Below, piece by piece: positions 7,855-16,156 of a stretch of DNA of 64,000 nt. The translations under genes and the position numbers were made by a program. Below the pieces are notes generated by a model. That model ran no database searches. It saw only the letters and a list, made by a program, of their open reading frames with translations, and was not told the DNA's origin. Position 1 is the stretch's first letter. Every line of letters begins with the position of its first letter. The stretch comes from Arenibacter palladensis (lineage in GTDB: Bacteria > Bacteroidota > Bacteroidia > Flavobacteriales > Flavobacteriaceae), in NCBI RefSeq assembly GCF_900129275.1, contig NZ_FQUX01000002.1, forward strand, positions 251,795 to 315,794. The letters are read 5' to 3'.

Positions 7855-9105
7855 ATGAGTACTAAATTTTTATTTCGAGGACTTATCCTCAGCCTATTGA
7901 TGACCAACTTAAGTTGTGATAATGATGATGACAATAGGATTATTGTGGCACCTAACAATAGATTTACGGTAACTATTGAGAATGTTTTTGAGGCAAAAGA
8001 TTATTTTAACTTCGGGACTACCGGCCTAATTCAACCGGGCACGTCTGAATCTTTTTCCTTTGAAGCGGGTAAAGGTCATTTTCTGAGCTTTGCTACCATG
8101 TTCGTTCAATCAAATGATTTATTCTATGCTACCGCTGATCATGGTTTGGCGTTATACGACGATGAAGGAAATGCTGTAACAGGCGATGTAACTTCAATGT
8201 TTAACCTGTGGGATGCGGGAACAGAGGTAAACGAGGAACCCGGGGTTGGTGAAAATCAGGCTCCTAGACAGAGCGGTCCAAATACTGGTGTGGTTGAAAA
8301 TGGTACAGTTGAGCTCATTGGCAATGTAGTGGACGGGTTTACCTATCCTGAAGACGAAGCTGTTATAAAGGTTTTACTGGAGCATGACGGTGGGTCAAAG
8401 TTTACAGCAACCATTGAAAATGTATCGGCAGCCTCCTCACTTCCTACCCCCTTGGCACCCGGAGCTTGGGTAGTTCATAATGATGGACAAAAACCCTTAT
8501 TTGTGGCAGGGACTGCTGCAACTGAAGATCTGGAAAGAGTTGCTGAAGATGGAAACAATTCGATTTTGGATGAATCCTTGGCTTCGAATAGCGGTTACGT
8601 ATCACCATTTGCCCCGGGATCGTTTGGAATCAACGACGCTGTATTCACCTCAGGTGAAGCTTCAACGGAGGCATTAGAGCGTTTAGCCGAGGATGGTAGC
8701 CCTGTTGGCTTTTCACTTGTTTTTAACACGCCTGATGGTGGTACTTCTCCCGGACCTATTTTCCCAGGTAATTCCTATTCCTTCGAATTTGAGGCAATGG
8801 AAGGGGATGTGCTATCTTTTGCTACCATGTTGGTTCAATCCAATGACTGGTTTGTTGGTGCCGAAGGCATACAGTTATACAATAGCGGAACTCCAGTTTC
8901 TGGGGATATAACCAATTTAATAGGATTATTTGATGCGGGAACCGAAGCCGACGAATATGCGGGCGCCGGGAATAATCAACCCGTACGGCAAACCGGCCAC
9001 AATACAGGTCTGAATGAAGAAGGAGTAATAGAAGTCGAAACAAATCCCGGAAGTCACGTACCCAATGTGTCCGAAATGGTCAAGGTTACTATTAATCCTA
9101 ATTAA
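7855..9105 (+). CDS. Surface lipoprotein with duplicated spondin-like domains
   Basis: The 416-residue product is a lipoprotein: hydrophobic leader, lipobox TNLSC and an Asp/Asn-rich mature start, the surface-export type. Two similar domains follow. The first (about 38-190) has FSFEAGKGHFLSFATMFVQS and NLWDAGTEVNEEPGVGENQ; the second (about 290-415) has FEFEAMEGDVLSFATMLVQS and GLFDAGTEADEYAGAGNNQ. These resemble bacterial spondin_N domains. A middle segment contains a short internal repeat (TEDLERVAEDG and TEALERLAEDG). Function unknown; adhesion or matrix binding is plausible. Confidence 0.78.
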   Translation: MSTKFLFRGLILSLLMTNLSCDNDDDNRIIVAPNNRFTVTIENVFEAKDYFNFGTTGLIQPGTSESFSFEAGKGHFLSFATMFVQSNDLFYATADHGLALYDDEGNAVTGDVTSMFNLWDAGTEVNEEPGVGENQAPRQSGPNTGVVENGTVELIGNVVDGFTYPEDEAVIKVLLEHDGGSKFTATIENVSAASSLPTPLAPGAWVVHNDGQKPLFVAGTAATEDLERVAEDGNNSILDESLASNSGYVSPFAPGSFGINDAVFTSGEASTEALERLAEDGSPVGFSLVFNTPDGGTSPGPIFPGNSYSFEFEAMEGDVLSFATMLVQSNDWFVGAEGIQLYNSGTPVSGDITNLIGLFDAGTEADEYAGAGNNQPVRQTGHNTGLNEEGVIEVETNPGSHVPNVSEMVKVTINPN

Positions 9106-9164
9106 GAACGACATCAAGTATATACAATTGCTATATAGCCAGTAACTTTTATACTAGGAAAATG

Positions 9165-9198
9165 AAAAAACGGCCAATAAATGGCCGTTTTGTTTTCT
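9165..9198 (+). terminator. Rho-independent terminator
   Basis: AAAACGGCC and GGCCGTTTT form a perfect 9-bp stem with a 7-nt loop, with T-rich DNA on one side and an A-run on the other, so it may terminate both the lipoprotein transcript and the convergent reductase gene. Confidence 0.85.
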
Positions 9199-9371
9199 TT
9201 TGATTAAGAATATACCACGGATTTTGTATCCTTAATAAAAAATTATGTTTTTCTGGGTTAGCACTTCCTTTTCAATAGTAACTAAATATGCCTGGAACAT
9301 CCCAGTTTGTTTACTATACCGTTGTAAAGGATTATTGCATAGATGTAGTCGCTATTTATCCAAAGACATTA

Positions 9372-10445
9372 TTATTCCCAATCGGTATAACCTTCTGGTC
9401 CAGGAGTGTATAGTTTATCAACATCTGGAGCGGATAGCTCTTTACCCGTTTTAAATTTTTCGATTAAATCGGGGTTGGCGATAAATGCCCTACCTACATA
9501 TACTAGATCAAATCCATCCTTCAATAATTCTTCGGCCTTATCCGCACTCCAAACGTCACCACCTCCTAACATAGTACCGTTAAAGTTTTCTCCTATAATT
9601 TTCCAGATTTCTGTTGCAAATTCGGGGGCGGACATGGCTGCACGTTGGTCTGCAATGTGGATATAGACAATACCCATTTTTGATAGTTCCTGGGCCAAAT
9701 AGGTATATACTTCTGTGATTTCAGGATAGTCGCCAGTCATGCCGTGAAGGACGCTGTATGGGGAAAACCGTATACCAACTTTATCAGCCCCAATAGCATC
9801 AACTACCTTTTGTGTAGTTTCTAAGGTGAACTTTGCTCTATTTTTAAAATTTCCACCGTATTCATCAGTTCGTTGATTTGTACCTGGGTCTAAAAATTGT
9901 TCCAATAAGTAACCATTTGCACTATGCACTTCTATGCCATCAATACCAGCTTCAATAAGTTTGGTCGCAGCCGATACAAATTCCTCTTGCGCCTGTTTAA
10001 TATCAGAAAGCGACATTTCTTTTGGAACATCATGCGGTTGCATACCCTCTTGATCGGTGTACATTTCCATTGATGTTAATGGTATAGATGAAGGTGCTAC
10101 AGTTCTTCCTCCTTTAGGAAGATTTAGAGATGATGAAACGCGTCCAGTATGGAAAAGCTGTACAAAGAATTTCCCCCCTTTGGAATGTACACCATCGACA
10201 ATATTTTTCCACCCTTCAATTTGCTGGCGGGTATAAGCAGATGGAATTCGAGGGTATCCGGTTCCATTGGCTGAAACACCGGTAGCTTCAGAAAGAATTA
10301 AGCCTGCGTCTGCGCGCTGCGAATAATATTCTTTCATTAAGTCATTTGGAATATTGTTGATGGCCCTACTTCTTGTCATAGGAGCCATAACAATTTTGTT
10401 CTTTAATTCTAATCCTGATAATGTAAATGGTTCAAAAACTTGCAT
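9372..10445 (-). CDS. Old yellow enzyme family alkene reductase (NADH:flavin oxidoreductase)
   Basis: The 357-residue protein has the full OYE pattern: KNKIVMAPMTRSRA at the N-terminus, GKFFVQLFHTGRVS, GIDGIEVHSANGYLLEQFLD, NQRTDEYGG, and GFDLVYVGRAFIANPDL near the end. It is an FMN-containing TIM barrel that reduces activated C=C bonds such as those of N-ethylmaleimide or enones with NAD(P)H. Length is normal. It is a single gene on the minus strand with a 520-bp upstream region facing the Crp/Fnr gene. Confidence 0.95.
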   Translation of the reverse strand: MQVFEPFTLSGLELKNKIVMAPMTRSRAINNIPNDLMKEYYSQRADAGLILSEATGVSANGTGYPRIPSAYTRQQIEGWKNIVDGVHSKGGKFFVQLFHTGRVSSSLNLPKGGRTVAPSSIPLTSMEMYTDQEGMQPHDVPKEMSLSDIKQAQEEFVSAATKLIEAGIDGIEVHSANGYLLEQFLDPGTNQRTDEYGGNFKNRAKFTLETTQKVVDAIGADKVGIRFSPYSVLHGMTGDYPEITEVYTYLAQELSKMGIVYIHIADQRAAMSAPEFATEIWKIIGENFNGTMLGGGDVWSADKAEELLKDGFDLVYVGRAFIANPDLIEKFKTGKELSAPDVDKLYTPGPEGYTDWE

Positions 10446-10967
10446 TGCTACTATATTTAAATAATTAATTATAAACCGTTCGCTTCTTTTAAAAATGATC
10501 CTAGATATTCGTGATTAGTTTGCGAGCTATGGTATCTTTTTCGAGAATATCTGTGCTCATTCTATGACGCGGAAAAACTTGAATACTAACATCCAGTCCA
10601 AAATATAAACTGGCTTTTTGGAAAAGTGATATGGATATCGAATATTGCACAATACAATGTTTTAGTCTAATGTCTATAGACTGTACTCAACACTTTTTGT
10701 GTATGTCGATACCAATTAATAACTTAGGTGGGGCAGTAAATCGAGTGTTTATATCTTTTATTTTTTATACTTCTTAAAAATATTCGACTTACTGCTTTTA
10801 CATAGATGTTAATTGCAATTAGGGCGGATTCCATTACCCTTCAACTTCACTCAGGGCGGGCTCATGAATCCGTGCATAATTGCATAAGTCCGTAGTAAAC
10901 TAAAAATTAACTACTATCATCCCTTAACTGTAATCATACTAAACATGGTAGATAACAATTTGTATTA
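10446..10967. other. Intergenic region between divergent genes
   Basis: This 522-bp stretch must hold the promoters of the divergent reductase and Crp/Fnr genes. Immediately before the Crp/Fnr start, ACAATTTG ends 5 bp upstream of the ATG, a weak match to the -7 box. A 59-codon stop-free stretch with no usable start lies on the minus strand (about 10505-10690); I do not recognise it and do not call it a gene. Confidence 0.4.
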
Positions 10968-11549
10968 ATGAAAGAGCAACTTACTAATACCATTTCAAAA
11001 TACATTAAATTAAGTTCTGAAGAAGAAAATTTAATTGAGGCCTTTTGGACCGAGAAAACTCTTGAGAAAGGAGATTATCTTTTGAGAAATGGAGAAACTT
11101 GCCGAACTGATAATTTCATTGTCAATGGAACTTTGAAGGCTTTTTATATAAATCCTGAAACTGGAAAGGAAGAGATCTTGTATTTTGCAATTGAAAATTG
11201 GTGGGCAACAGATATTGAAAGTTTTCAAAAACAAAGGCCTTCAATTTACAACATTCAAGCCCTTGAAAATACCACACTACTACAAATCCGCTTTGACTCA
11301 TTTCAAGAAATGTTAGTGCAAATACCAAAACTTGAGCGCTTTTTTAGAATTATCCTCGAAAATTATCTTGGGAGTTTACAGAGGAGAATAATTTTAAATA
11401 ACACTCTTGATGCAGAACAACGATATAAGAATTTTTTAAAAAATTACCCAAAAATTTCAGACAAAGTACCAAATTATCTAATCGCATCTTATTTGGGGAT
11501 TACACCGGAGTTTTTGAGTAGAATGCGCAAAAAATTCAAATCATCTTAA
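10968..11549 (+). CDS. Crp/Fnr-family transcriptional regulator
   Basis: The 193-residue protein has an N-terminal cyclic-nucleotide-binding-like barrel (GDYLLRNGETCRTDNFIVNG; LYFAIENWWATDIESF) and a short C-terminal winged helix (PNYLIASYLGITPEFLSRMR). It belongs to the Bacteroidota group of Crp-like regulators that often control a neighbouring flavoprotein or oxidoreductase gene. The azoreductase-like gene starts 63 bp downstream in the same direction and the OYE gene is divergent upstream; either may be a target. Confidence 0.9.
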   Translation: MKEQLTNTISKYIKLSSEEENLIEAFWTEKTLEKGDYLLRNGETCRTDNFIVNGTLKAFYINPETGKEEILYFAIENWWATDIESFQKQRPSIYNIQALENTTLLQIRFDSFQEMLVQIPKLERFFRIILENYLGSLQRRIILNNTLDAEQRYKNFLKNYPKISDKVPNYLIASYLGITPEFLSRMRKKFKSS

Positions 11550-11612
11550 ACTACATCAATTTTTTTTACTTACCCAATTCGGAACTTTGTTTCATAATCA
11601 AAATATAAGGCT

Positions 11613-12236
11613 ATGAACAATGTATTAATCATCAACGCAAGTGTAAGAAAAGAAAAATCGCACAGTAGAAAACTAACACAACTTTTTGTGGATAACTGGA
11701 AAAAGAAAAATCCTAACGACAATTTTACCCATCGAGAAGTTGGGTTAGAGGAAATCCCTCCTATCAATGAAAAATGGATTGCAAGCGCATTTGTCAAACC
11801 AAATGAAAGGACAAAAGAAAACCAGTCGGGTGTCGAGGTTAGCAATAAATTAATTAAAGAGTTCAAGGAGCATAATATTTATGTGTTGGGAACGCCAATG
11901 TATAATTGGTCAATTCCAAGTGGACTTAAATCTTACATCGACCAACTTATGAGAATTAATGAAACTTGGAAATTCCGTTCAGGCGAGCCAGACGGAGATT
12001 ATGTAGGAATTCTTGAAAACAAGAAAATGTTCATACTGTCAAGTCGTGGAGATACAGGTTATGGGGAAAACGAGAAAAACCAGCATATGAATTTCCAAAC
12101 AACCTATTTGAAATTCATTTTCGGGATTATGGGGATAAAAGACATTTCCATAATTTCATTGGACAATGAAGAGTTTGGTGGTGAAATATTCGAGAACTCA
12201 AAAAAGAAAATATACCAAAAGATTGGACAAATTTAA
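11613..12236 (+). CDS. FMN-dependent NADH-azoreductase-like flavodoxin-fold protein
   Basis: The 207-residue protein starts VLIINASVRKEKSHSRKLTQ, the phosphate-binding loop of the AzoR/NQO flavodoxin fold, and has VLGTPMYNWSIPSGLKSYID, the second FMN-binding loop. The length fits AzoR. These enzymes reduce quinones or azo compounds with NADH via FMN. It follows the Crp/Fnr gene in the same direction and ends at the hairpin at 12325. Confidence 0.88.
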   Translation: MNNVLIINASVRKEKSHSRKLTQLFVDNWKKKNPNDNFTHREVGLEEIPPINEKWIASAFVKPNERTKENQSGVEVSNKLIKEFKEHNIYVLGTPMYNWSIPSGLKSYIDQLMRINETWKFRSGEPDGDYVGILENKKMFILSSRGDTGYGENEKNQHMNFQTTYLKFIFGIMGIKDISIISLDNEEFGGEIFENSKKKIYQKIGQI

Positions 12237-12324
12237 AAACTTTTACTGTAGTGTACAGGCAATAGGGAGTTAGGTGTTCTTGGTCCGTTGTATTGTCAAT
12301 AATAATGCTGTAGAATAACAAAAC

Positions 12325-12358
12325 AAAGCCCCGTAAACATTAATCTACGGGGCTTTTA
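12325..12358 (+). terminator. Rho-independent terminator
   Basis: AGCCCCGTA and TACGGGGCT form a perfect 9-bp stem with a 10-nt loop, followed by TTTT. It closes the Crp/Fnr-azoreductase unit. Confidence 0.85.
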
Positions 12359-12360
12359 AG

Positions 12361-12392
12361 CGGAGAAAGAGGAACTGCAACCCTCTGCGTAC
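12361..12392 (-). other. Possible relic of a tRNA-Ser 3' end
   Basis: On the minus strand the segment reads GAGGG, a 7-nt loop TTGCAGT, TCCTC, then TTTCTCCGC. This has the shape of a T-arm (5-bp stem, 7-nt loop beginning TT) plus the 3' acceptor strand of a Flavobacteria-type tRNA-Ser. The loop deviates at two conserved positions (TTGCAGT instead of TTCRANY) and no D-arm, anticodon arm or 5' acceptor strand is found upstream, so it is not a functional tRNA. Such 3'-end copies are often left at integration sites; no integrase is in the window. Confidence 0.35.
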
Positions 12393-12717
12393 TATGTTTA
12401 TTATCAAATACTTACAATTTTAAAAATCATTAATACTCACCTAATTACGCACCGCCAATTAGAACCTCGCTCATTAGTTAAGAACATAAACAAGGCACAA
12501 TGGAGATTTATATTATAGCAGTTCTATTTAATTTCTATTGATTACAAATCAAATTTTATCCCTTGGGCAATGGAAAACTCTACTGTAATACTTGGTACAA
12601 ATCTGTCCCCGCATATTGGCATTCCAAGAATCAGAGCCACTTTTAAGGCCTCCAAGTTGGATAAGAAGGATTCTGGTTCTATAACCAGCGAATCTTGAAC
12701 AAGAAAAGGATATATCT
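12393..12717. other. Intergenic tail after Lrp gene
   Basis: Between the tRNA-like relic and the Lrp/AsnC stop codon I see no convincing gene. A stop-free minus-strand stretch (12543-12716) reads protein-like (GMPICGDRFVPSITVEFSIA) but has no start codon and continues into the Lrp gene in another frame. It may be the tail of a decayed gene. Confidence 0.35.
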
Positions 12718-13179
12718 TTAAATCGGAACTGAATAGGTATTTTTTATTTCGCCCATAACAAAAGTACTGTGGGCACTTCCTATATTTTCTATTTCACCTA
12801 GGTGATTTAGAACAAAGTCTTGATAATGCTTCATATCCTTTACCATTACTTTTAATAAAAAATCATAATCTCCGGAAACATTGTAACATTCTGTAACTTC
12901 ATTAATTGCTAAGATATCCTTTACGAACTTATGACCAATTTCACGGGTGTGCTGTTTTAGGGTAATATTACAAAACACAATTAGGCCCTTATCCAGTTTT
13001 TCCGCATCAAGGACAGCGACAAATTTTTTTATATAACCATTTTTCTCCAAGCGCTTTACCCTCTCAAATACTGGAGTGGTGGATAAATTTACCTTATTCG
13101 ACAATTCTTTGGTAGTTAAATTGGAATTGGTCTGTAATAATTTCAATATCTGATAATCAATCTTATCCAAATCGTTCAT
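12718..13179 (-). CDS. Lrp/AsnC-family transcriptional regulator
   Basis: The 153-residue protein has the N-terminal HTH (LDKIDYQILKLLQTNSNLTT; LSTTPVFERVKRLEKNGYIK) and the C-terminal RAM/ligand domain (VTECYNVSGDYDFLLKVMVK; HLGEIENIGSAHSTFVMGEI). I chose the ATG at 13177-13179, which starts MNDLDKIDY like family members; an upstream in-frame ATG adds 13 residues. It is divergent from metE with a 157-bp intergenic region holding a perfect palindrome, so it most likely senses an amino acid such as methionine and controls metE (inference). Confidence 0.92.
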   Translation of the reverse strand: MNDLDKIDYQILKLLQTNSNLTTKELSNKVNLSTTPVFERVKRLEKNGYIKKFVAVLDAEKLDKGLIVFCNITLKQHTREIGHKFVKDILAINEVTECYNVSGDYDFLLKVMVKDMKHYQDFVLNHLGEIENIGSAHSTFVMGEIKNTYSVPI

Positions 13180-13260
13180 AGAATATTTTTCTGTTAATTG
13201 ATTAATAATCAATTTCAAAAGATAAAAACACTAAAATATTAATATAAAATAGTGATTTCA

Positions 13261-13284
13261 TCTAAATTTTGAATCAAATTTAGA
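13261..13284 (+). promoter_or_regulatory. Perfect palindrome, candidate Lrp/AsnC operator for metE
   Basis: TCTAAATTT, a 6-nt spacer TGAATC, then AAATTTAGA: a perfect inverted repeat with 9-bp arms in the intergenic region between the divergent Lrp gene and metE, 53 bp before the metE ATG. The AT-rich centre and arm length fit Lrp-type sites. A box AAGCTTTG at 13303-13310 may be the metE -7 element, placing the palindrome around -40. Confidence 0.6.
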
Positions 13285-13336
13285 ATTTATAATCCAAAGT
13301 ATAAGCTTTGTATGGAATTATAAAAAATCATTATTT

Positions 13337-15664
13337 ATGAAAACAAACCTATTAGGTTACCCTAGAATTGGCGCCAAGAGAGAGTTAAAAAAAGCCTTGG
13401 AAAAATATTGGAAAGGGGAAATCACTGCAACAGAATTACATCAAGTCGGTCAAGCAATTCGTAAGGAAAACTGGTTAATGCACAAAGAAGCGGGAATAGA
13501 TTTGATTCCATCCAATGATTTTTCTTTATACGACCAGGTATTGGATGCAACCATGGCCTACGGTAATATTCCCACTAGATACTCAGAAATTAAAAGAAGT
13601 AAATCGGATTTGGACCTTTATTTTGCCATGGCAAGGGGGCTACAAAAAGATAATTACGATGTAACCGCATTAGAAATGACCAAATGGTTTGATACAAATT
13701 ATCATTATCTGGTCCCTGAGTTTTCAAAGGACCAATCCTTTGAACTGTACTCCACAAAAGCTGTTGATGAATTCAAGGAAGCCCTATCACTGGGAGTCTT
13801 GACCAAGCCAGTCTTGATTTCCCCTGTCACATATCTTTATCTTGGCAAGGAAAAGGAGGACGGGTTCCACCGAATGGACCTTTTGGATTCTTTGACACCT
13901 ATCTTTTTTGAATTATTGGAACAATTGATCTCTGCCGGTGCAAAATACATTCAATTGGACGAACCCTGTTTAGCACTTGATCTTGATGACAGGGAAAGGA
14001 ATGCAATAAAAAAATTATACTTAAATATTGCCCAGAAGTTCCCCCAACTTAATGTCATATTAACCAATTATTTTGATTGTTATGGCGACAATTTGGAAAC
14101 AGTTCTGCAACTTCCGGTATATGCACTGCACTTGGATCTAGTAAGATGTCCATTACAATTGAATGATATCTTGGAGTCGGAACTGTACACAGGACAACAG
14201 ATACTTTCCTTAGGGGTTGTCGACGGCAGAAACATTTGGAAAAACAATTTTGATAAAGCTTTGACCTTAATTGACAAGGCCAAAAAACATGTTGCCCATG
14301 ATAAGATTTGGATAGCTGGTTCCTGTTCCTTTTTACATACCCCGTACGATTTGGACCTAGAGGAGGATGAGGAAAATCTACCGACAAAAATTAAACAGTG
14401 GATGGCATTCTCCAAACAGAAACTTAGGGAGTTGGCAAGCTTAAGCCAATTGGCTTCTGATCTTCCCTCAGAAAAAGCAGCTGTAGCATTGATAAATAAT
14501 AGGCGGCAGTTTATAGAAAAACAAAACTCGTCACTAATTCATCATTCGCTGACCAAACAAAGGGTGCAATCATTGACAGAGATAGATATGAAGCGAAAAA
14601 ATAGCTTTGGTATTCGTCAAGAGAAACAAAAACAGGAATTGAATCTTCCTTTATTTCCCACGACCACCATTGGATCGTTTCCCCAAACTAAAGCGGTAAG
14701 AGCTTGGCGGGGAAAATTGAAAAGAAATGCTATCACCCAAGAGGAATATGATGAATTCATTCGAAAAGAAACTGAAAACACCATCCGATTTCAGGAACAT
14801 ATTGGATTGGACGTCCTAGTGCATGGCGAATTTGAAAGAAACGACATGGTGGAGTATTTCGGGGAAAAGTTAAAGGGTTTTGTATTCTCAAGTAATGGTT
14901 GGGTACAAAGTTACGGCAGCCGATGTGTAAAACCTCCGATAATATATGGAGACATCCATAGGGATGAGCTCATGACGGTTAAATGGACAACATTTGCACA
15001 ATCATTGACCAAAAAGCCCGTAAAAGGTATGCTTACAGGACCTGTCACCATCTTACAGTGGTCTTTTGTAAGGGATGACCAACCTCGGTCCACGACCTGT
15101 AAACAAATAGCTTTAGCCATAAGGGACGAAGTTGCGGACTTGGAGAAAGCTGGAATAAAGATCATTCAAATTGACGAACCAGCCATAAGGGAAGGGTTGC
15201 CCCTAAGGCGCGAGCAATGGAGCTTCTATTTGGATTGGGCCGTTGACTGCTTCAGACTGGCGTCATGTGGAGTAGAGGATAGGACACAGATACACACCCA
15301 TATGTGTTATTCAGAATTCAATGATATCATACAAAACATTTCGGATATGGATGCAGATGTAATAACCATAGAAACCTCAAGATCGGAAATGGAACTATTG
15401 GATGCATTTGTCCAGTTCAAATATCCGAATGAAATAGGGCCAGGTGTTTACGATATCCACTCTTCAAGAGTTCCCAACGAGGAGGAAATGGAATATTTAT
15501 TGCAAAAAGCAACGAAACTTTTGCCAATTGAAAATCTATGGGTTAATCCGGATTGCGGTTTAAAGACTCGGGAATGGCCTGAAACTGAATCCGCCTTGAT
15601 CAATTTAGTAAAAGTTGCAAAAAAAATGCGGGCCAAATCAATAGCTACTCCTTTCATAGAATAG
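13337..15664 (+). CDS. metE: Cobalamin-independent methionine synthase MetE
   Basis: The 775-residue protein is full length for MetE (5-methyltetrahydropteroyltriglutamate-homocysteine methyltransferase), the last step of methionine synthesis. The N-terminal barrel starts TNLLGYPRIGAKRELKKALE. The C-terminal catalytic barrel has TTTIGSFPQT, IIQIDEPAIREGLPLR, and the zinc ligands His655 and Cys657 (HTHMCYSEF), Glu679 (ITIETSRSE) and Cys740 (NPDCGLKTREW), which keep the spacing of the known enzyme. It is preceded by a divergent Lrp/AsnC gene and followed by a terminator, so it is transcribed alone. Confidence 0.98.
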   Translation: MKTNLLGYPRIGAKRELKKALEKYWKGEITATELHQVGQAIRKENWLMHKEAGIDLIPSNDFSLYDQVLDATMAYGNIPTRYSEIKRSKSDLDLYFAMARGLQKDNYDVTALEMTKWFDTNYHYLVPEFSKDQSFELYSTKAVDEFKEALSLGVLTKPVLISPVTYLYLGKEKEDGFHRMDLLDSLTPIFFELLEQLISAGAKYIQLDEPCLALDLDDRERNAIKKLYLNIAQKFPQLNVILTNYFDCYGDNLETVLQLPVYALHLDLVRCPLQLNDILESELYTGQQILSLGVVDGRNIWKNNFDKALTLIDKAKKHVAHDKIWIAGSCSFLHTPYDLDLEEDEENLPTKIKQWMAFSKQKLRELASLSQLASDLPSEKAAVALINNRRQFIEKQNSSLIHHSLTKQRVQSLTEIDMKRKNSFGIRQEKQKQELNLPLFPTTTIGSFPQTKAVRAWRGKLKRNAITQEEYDEFIRKETENTIRFQEHIGLDVLVHGEFERNDMVEYFGEKLKGFVFSSNGWVQSYGSRCVKPPIIYGDIHRDELMTVKWTTFAQSLTKKPVKGMLTGPVTILQWSFVRDDQPRSTTCKQIALAIRDEVADLEKAGIKIIQIDEPAIREGLPLRREQWSFYLDWAVDCFRLASCGVEDRTQIHTHMCYSEFNDIIQNISDMDADVITIETSRSEMELLDAFVQFKYPNEIGPGVYDIHSSRVPNEEEMEYLLQKATKLLPIENLWVNPDCGLKTREWPETESALINLVKVAKKMRAKSIATPFIE

Positions 15665-15700
15665 CATCCAAAAGATATTTAGCGGTAATCAAATTGGTAA

Positions 15701-15732
15701 GTCCCCTAAATTTATTTTAGGGGAATTTACTT
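15701..15732 (+). terminator. Rho-independent terminator
   Basis: TCCCCTAAA and TTTAGGGGA form a perfect 9-bp stem around a short loop, followed by a T-rich stretch, 38 bp after the metE stop codon. Confidence 0.8.
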
Positions 15733-16156
15733 TTATAGCCTATACTAACCCGATTTTTCAAAGAATTCCAATACTAAAGCCAATTACCAATTAAAAAATA
15801 TTCTCTGGGTTCACGGCAGTTGACTTTGGCAAGGACCATTTTAATCCAATAATGCAATAAAATATATAACACCCCTTTAAGAACATAAGTATCTTCTCTG
15901 TATCATTTCTATTAATTGGGGGTTAAACCGAAACCACTTATTTTCAAACCTTTTGATCCTGAAGACCTGCTCAATAAAATAGAGGAAGCTATAAGCACTT
16001 AGACATTTGTAATAAATGGAATATCGAAACCTTTAATGAATTAGAGAATTCACCTAATTATAATTTTGAAAATGGGTCCAGCAGCCCATAAACTTCGTTT
16101 AAAAATATAGCCTACTTCAGAGCTTGGTCCATTAAAACCGATAATGACCAATTAGG
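15733..16156. other. Intergenic with a receiver-domain relic
   Basis: Apart from the response-regulator fragment at 15925-16002, this stretch shows no gene. It separates metE from the convergent end of the signalling cluster. Confidence 0.5.
15925..16002 (+). pseudogene. Relic of a response-regulator receiver domain (C-terminal tail)
   Basis: In one plus-strand frame the DNA encodes KPKPLIFKPFDPEDLLNKIE then EAIST and a stop codon. This is the beta5-alpha5 end of a receiver domain, including the conserved Lys-Pro-Phe switch motif. A stop codon lies 10 bp upstream in this frame and no other part of a receiver is present, so only the tail of a gene survives. It is on the opposite strand from the receiver genes at 20.5-23.3 kb. 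Confidence 0.55.

Noticed and set aside
10505-10690. 59-codon stop-free minus-strand stretch before the Crp/Fnr gene
   Set aside because: No start codon near its beginning and no family match; likely chance or an unidentifiable relic.
12543-12716. Protein-like minus-strand stretch downstream of the Lrp gene
   Set aside because: No start codon; runs into the Lrp gene in another frame. Noted as possible decay only.
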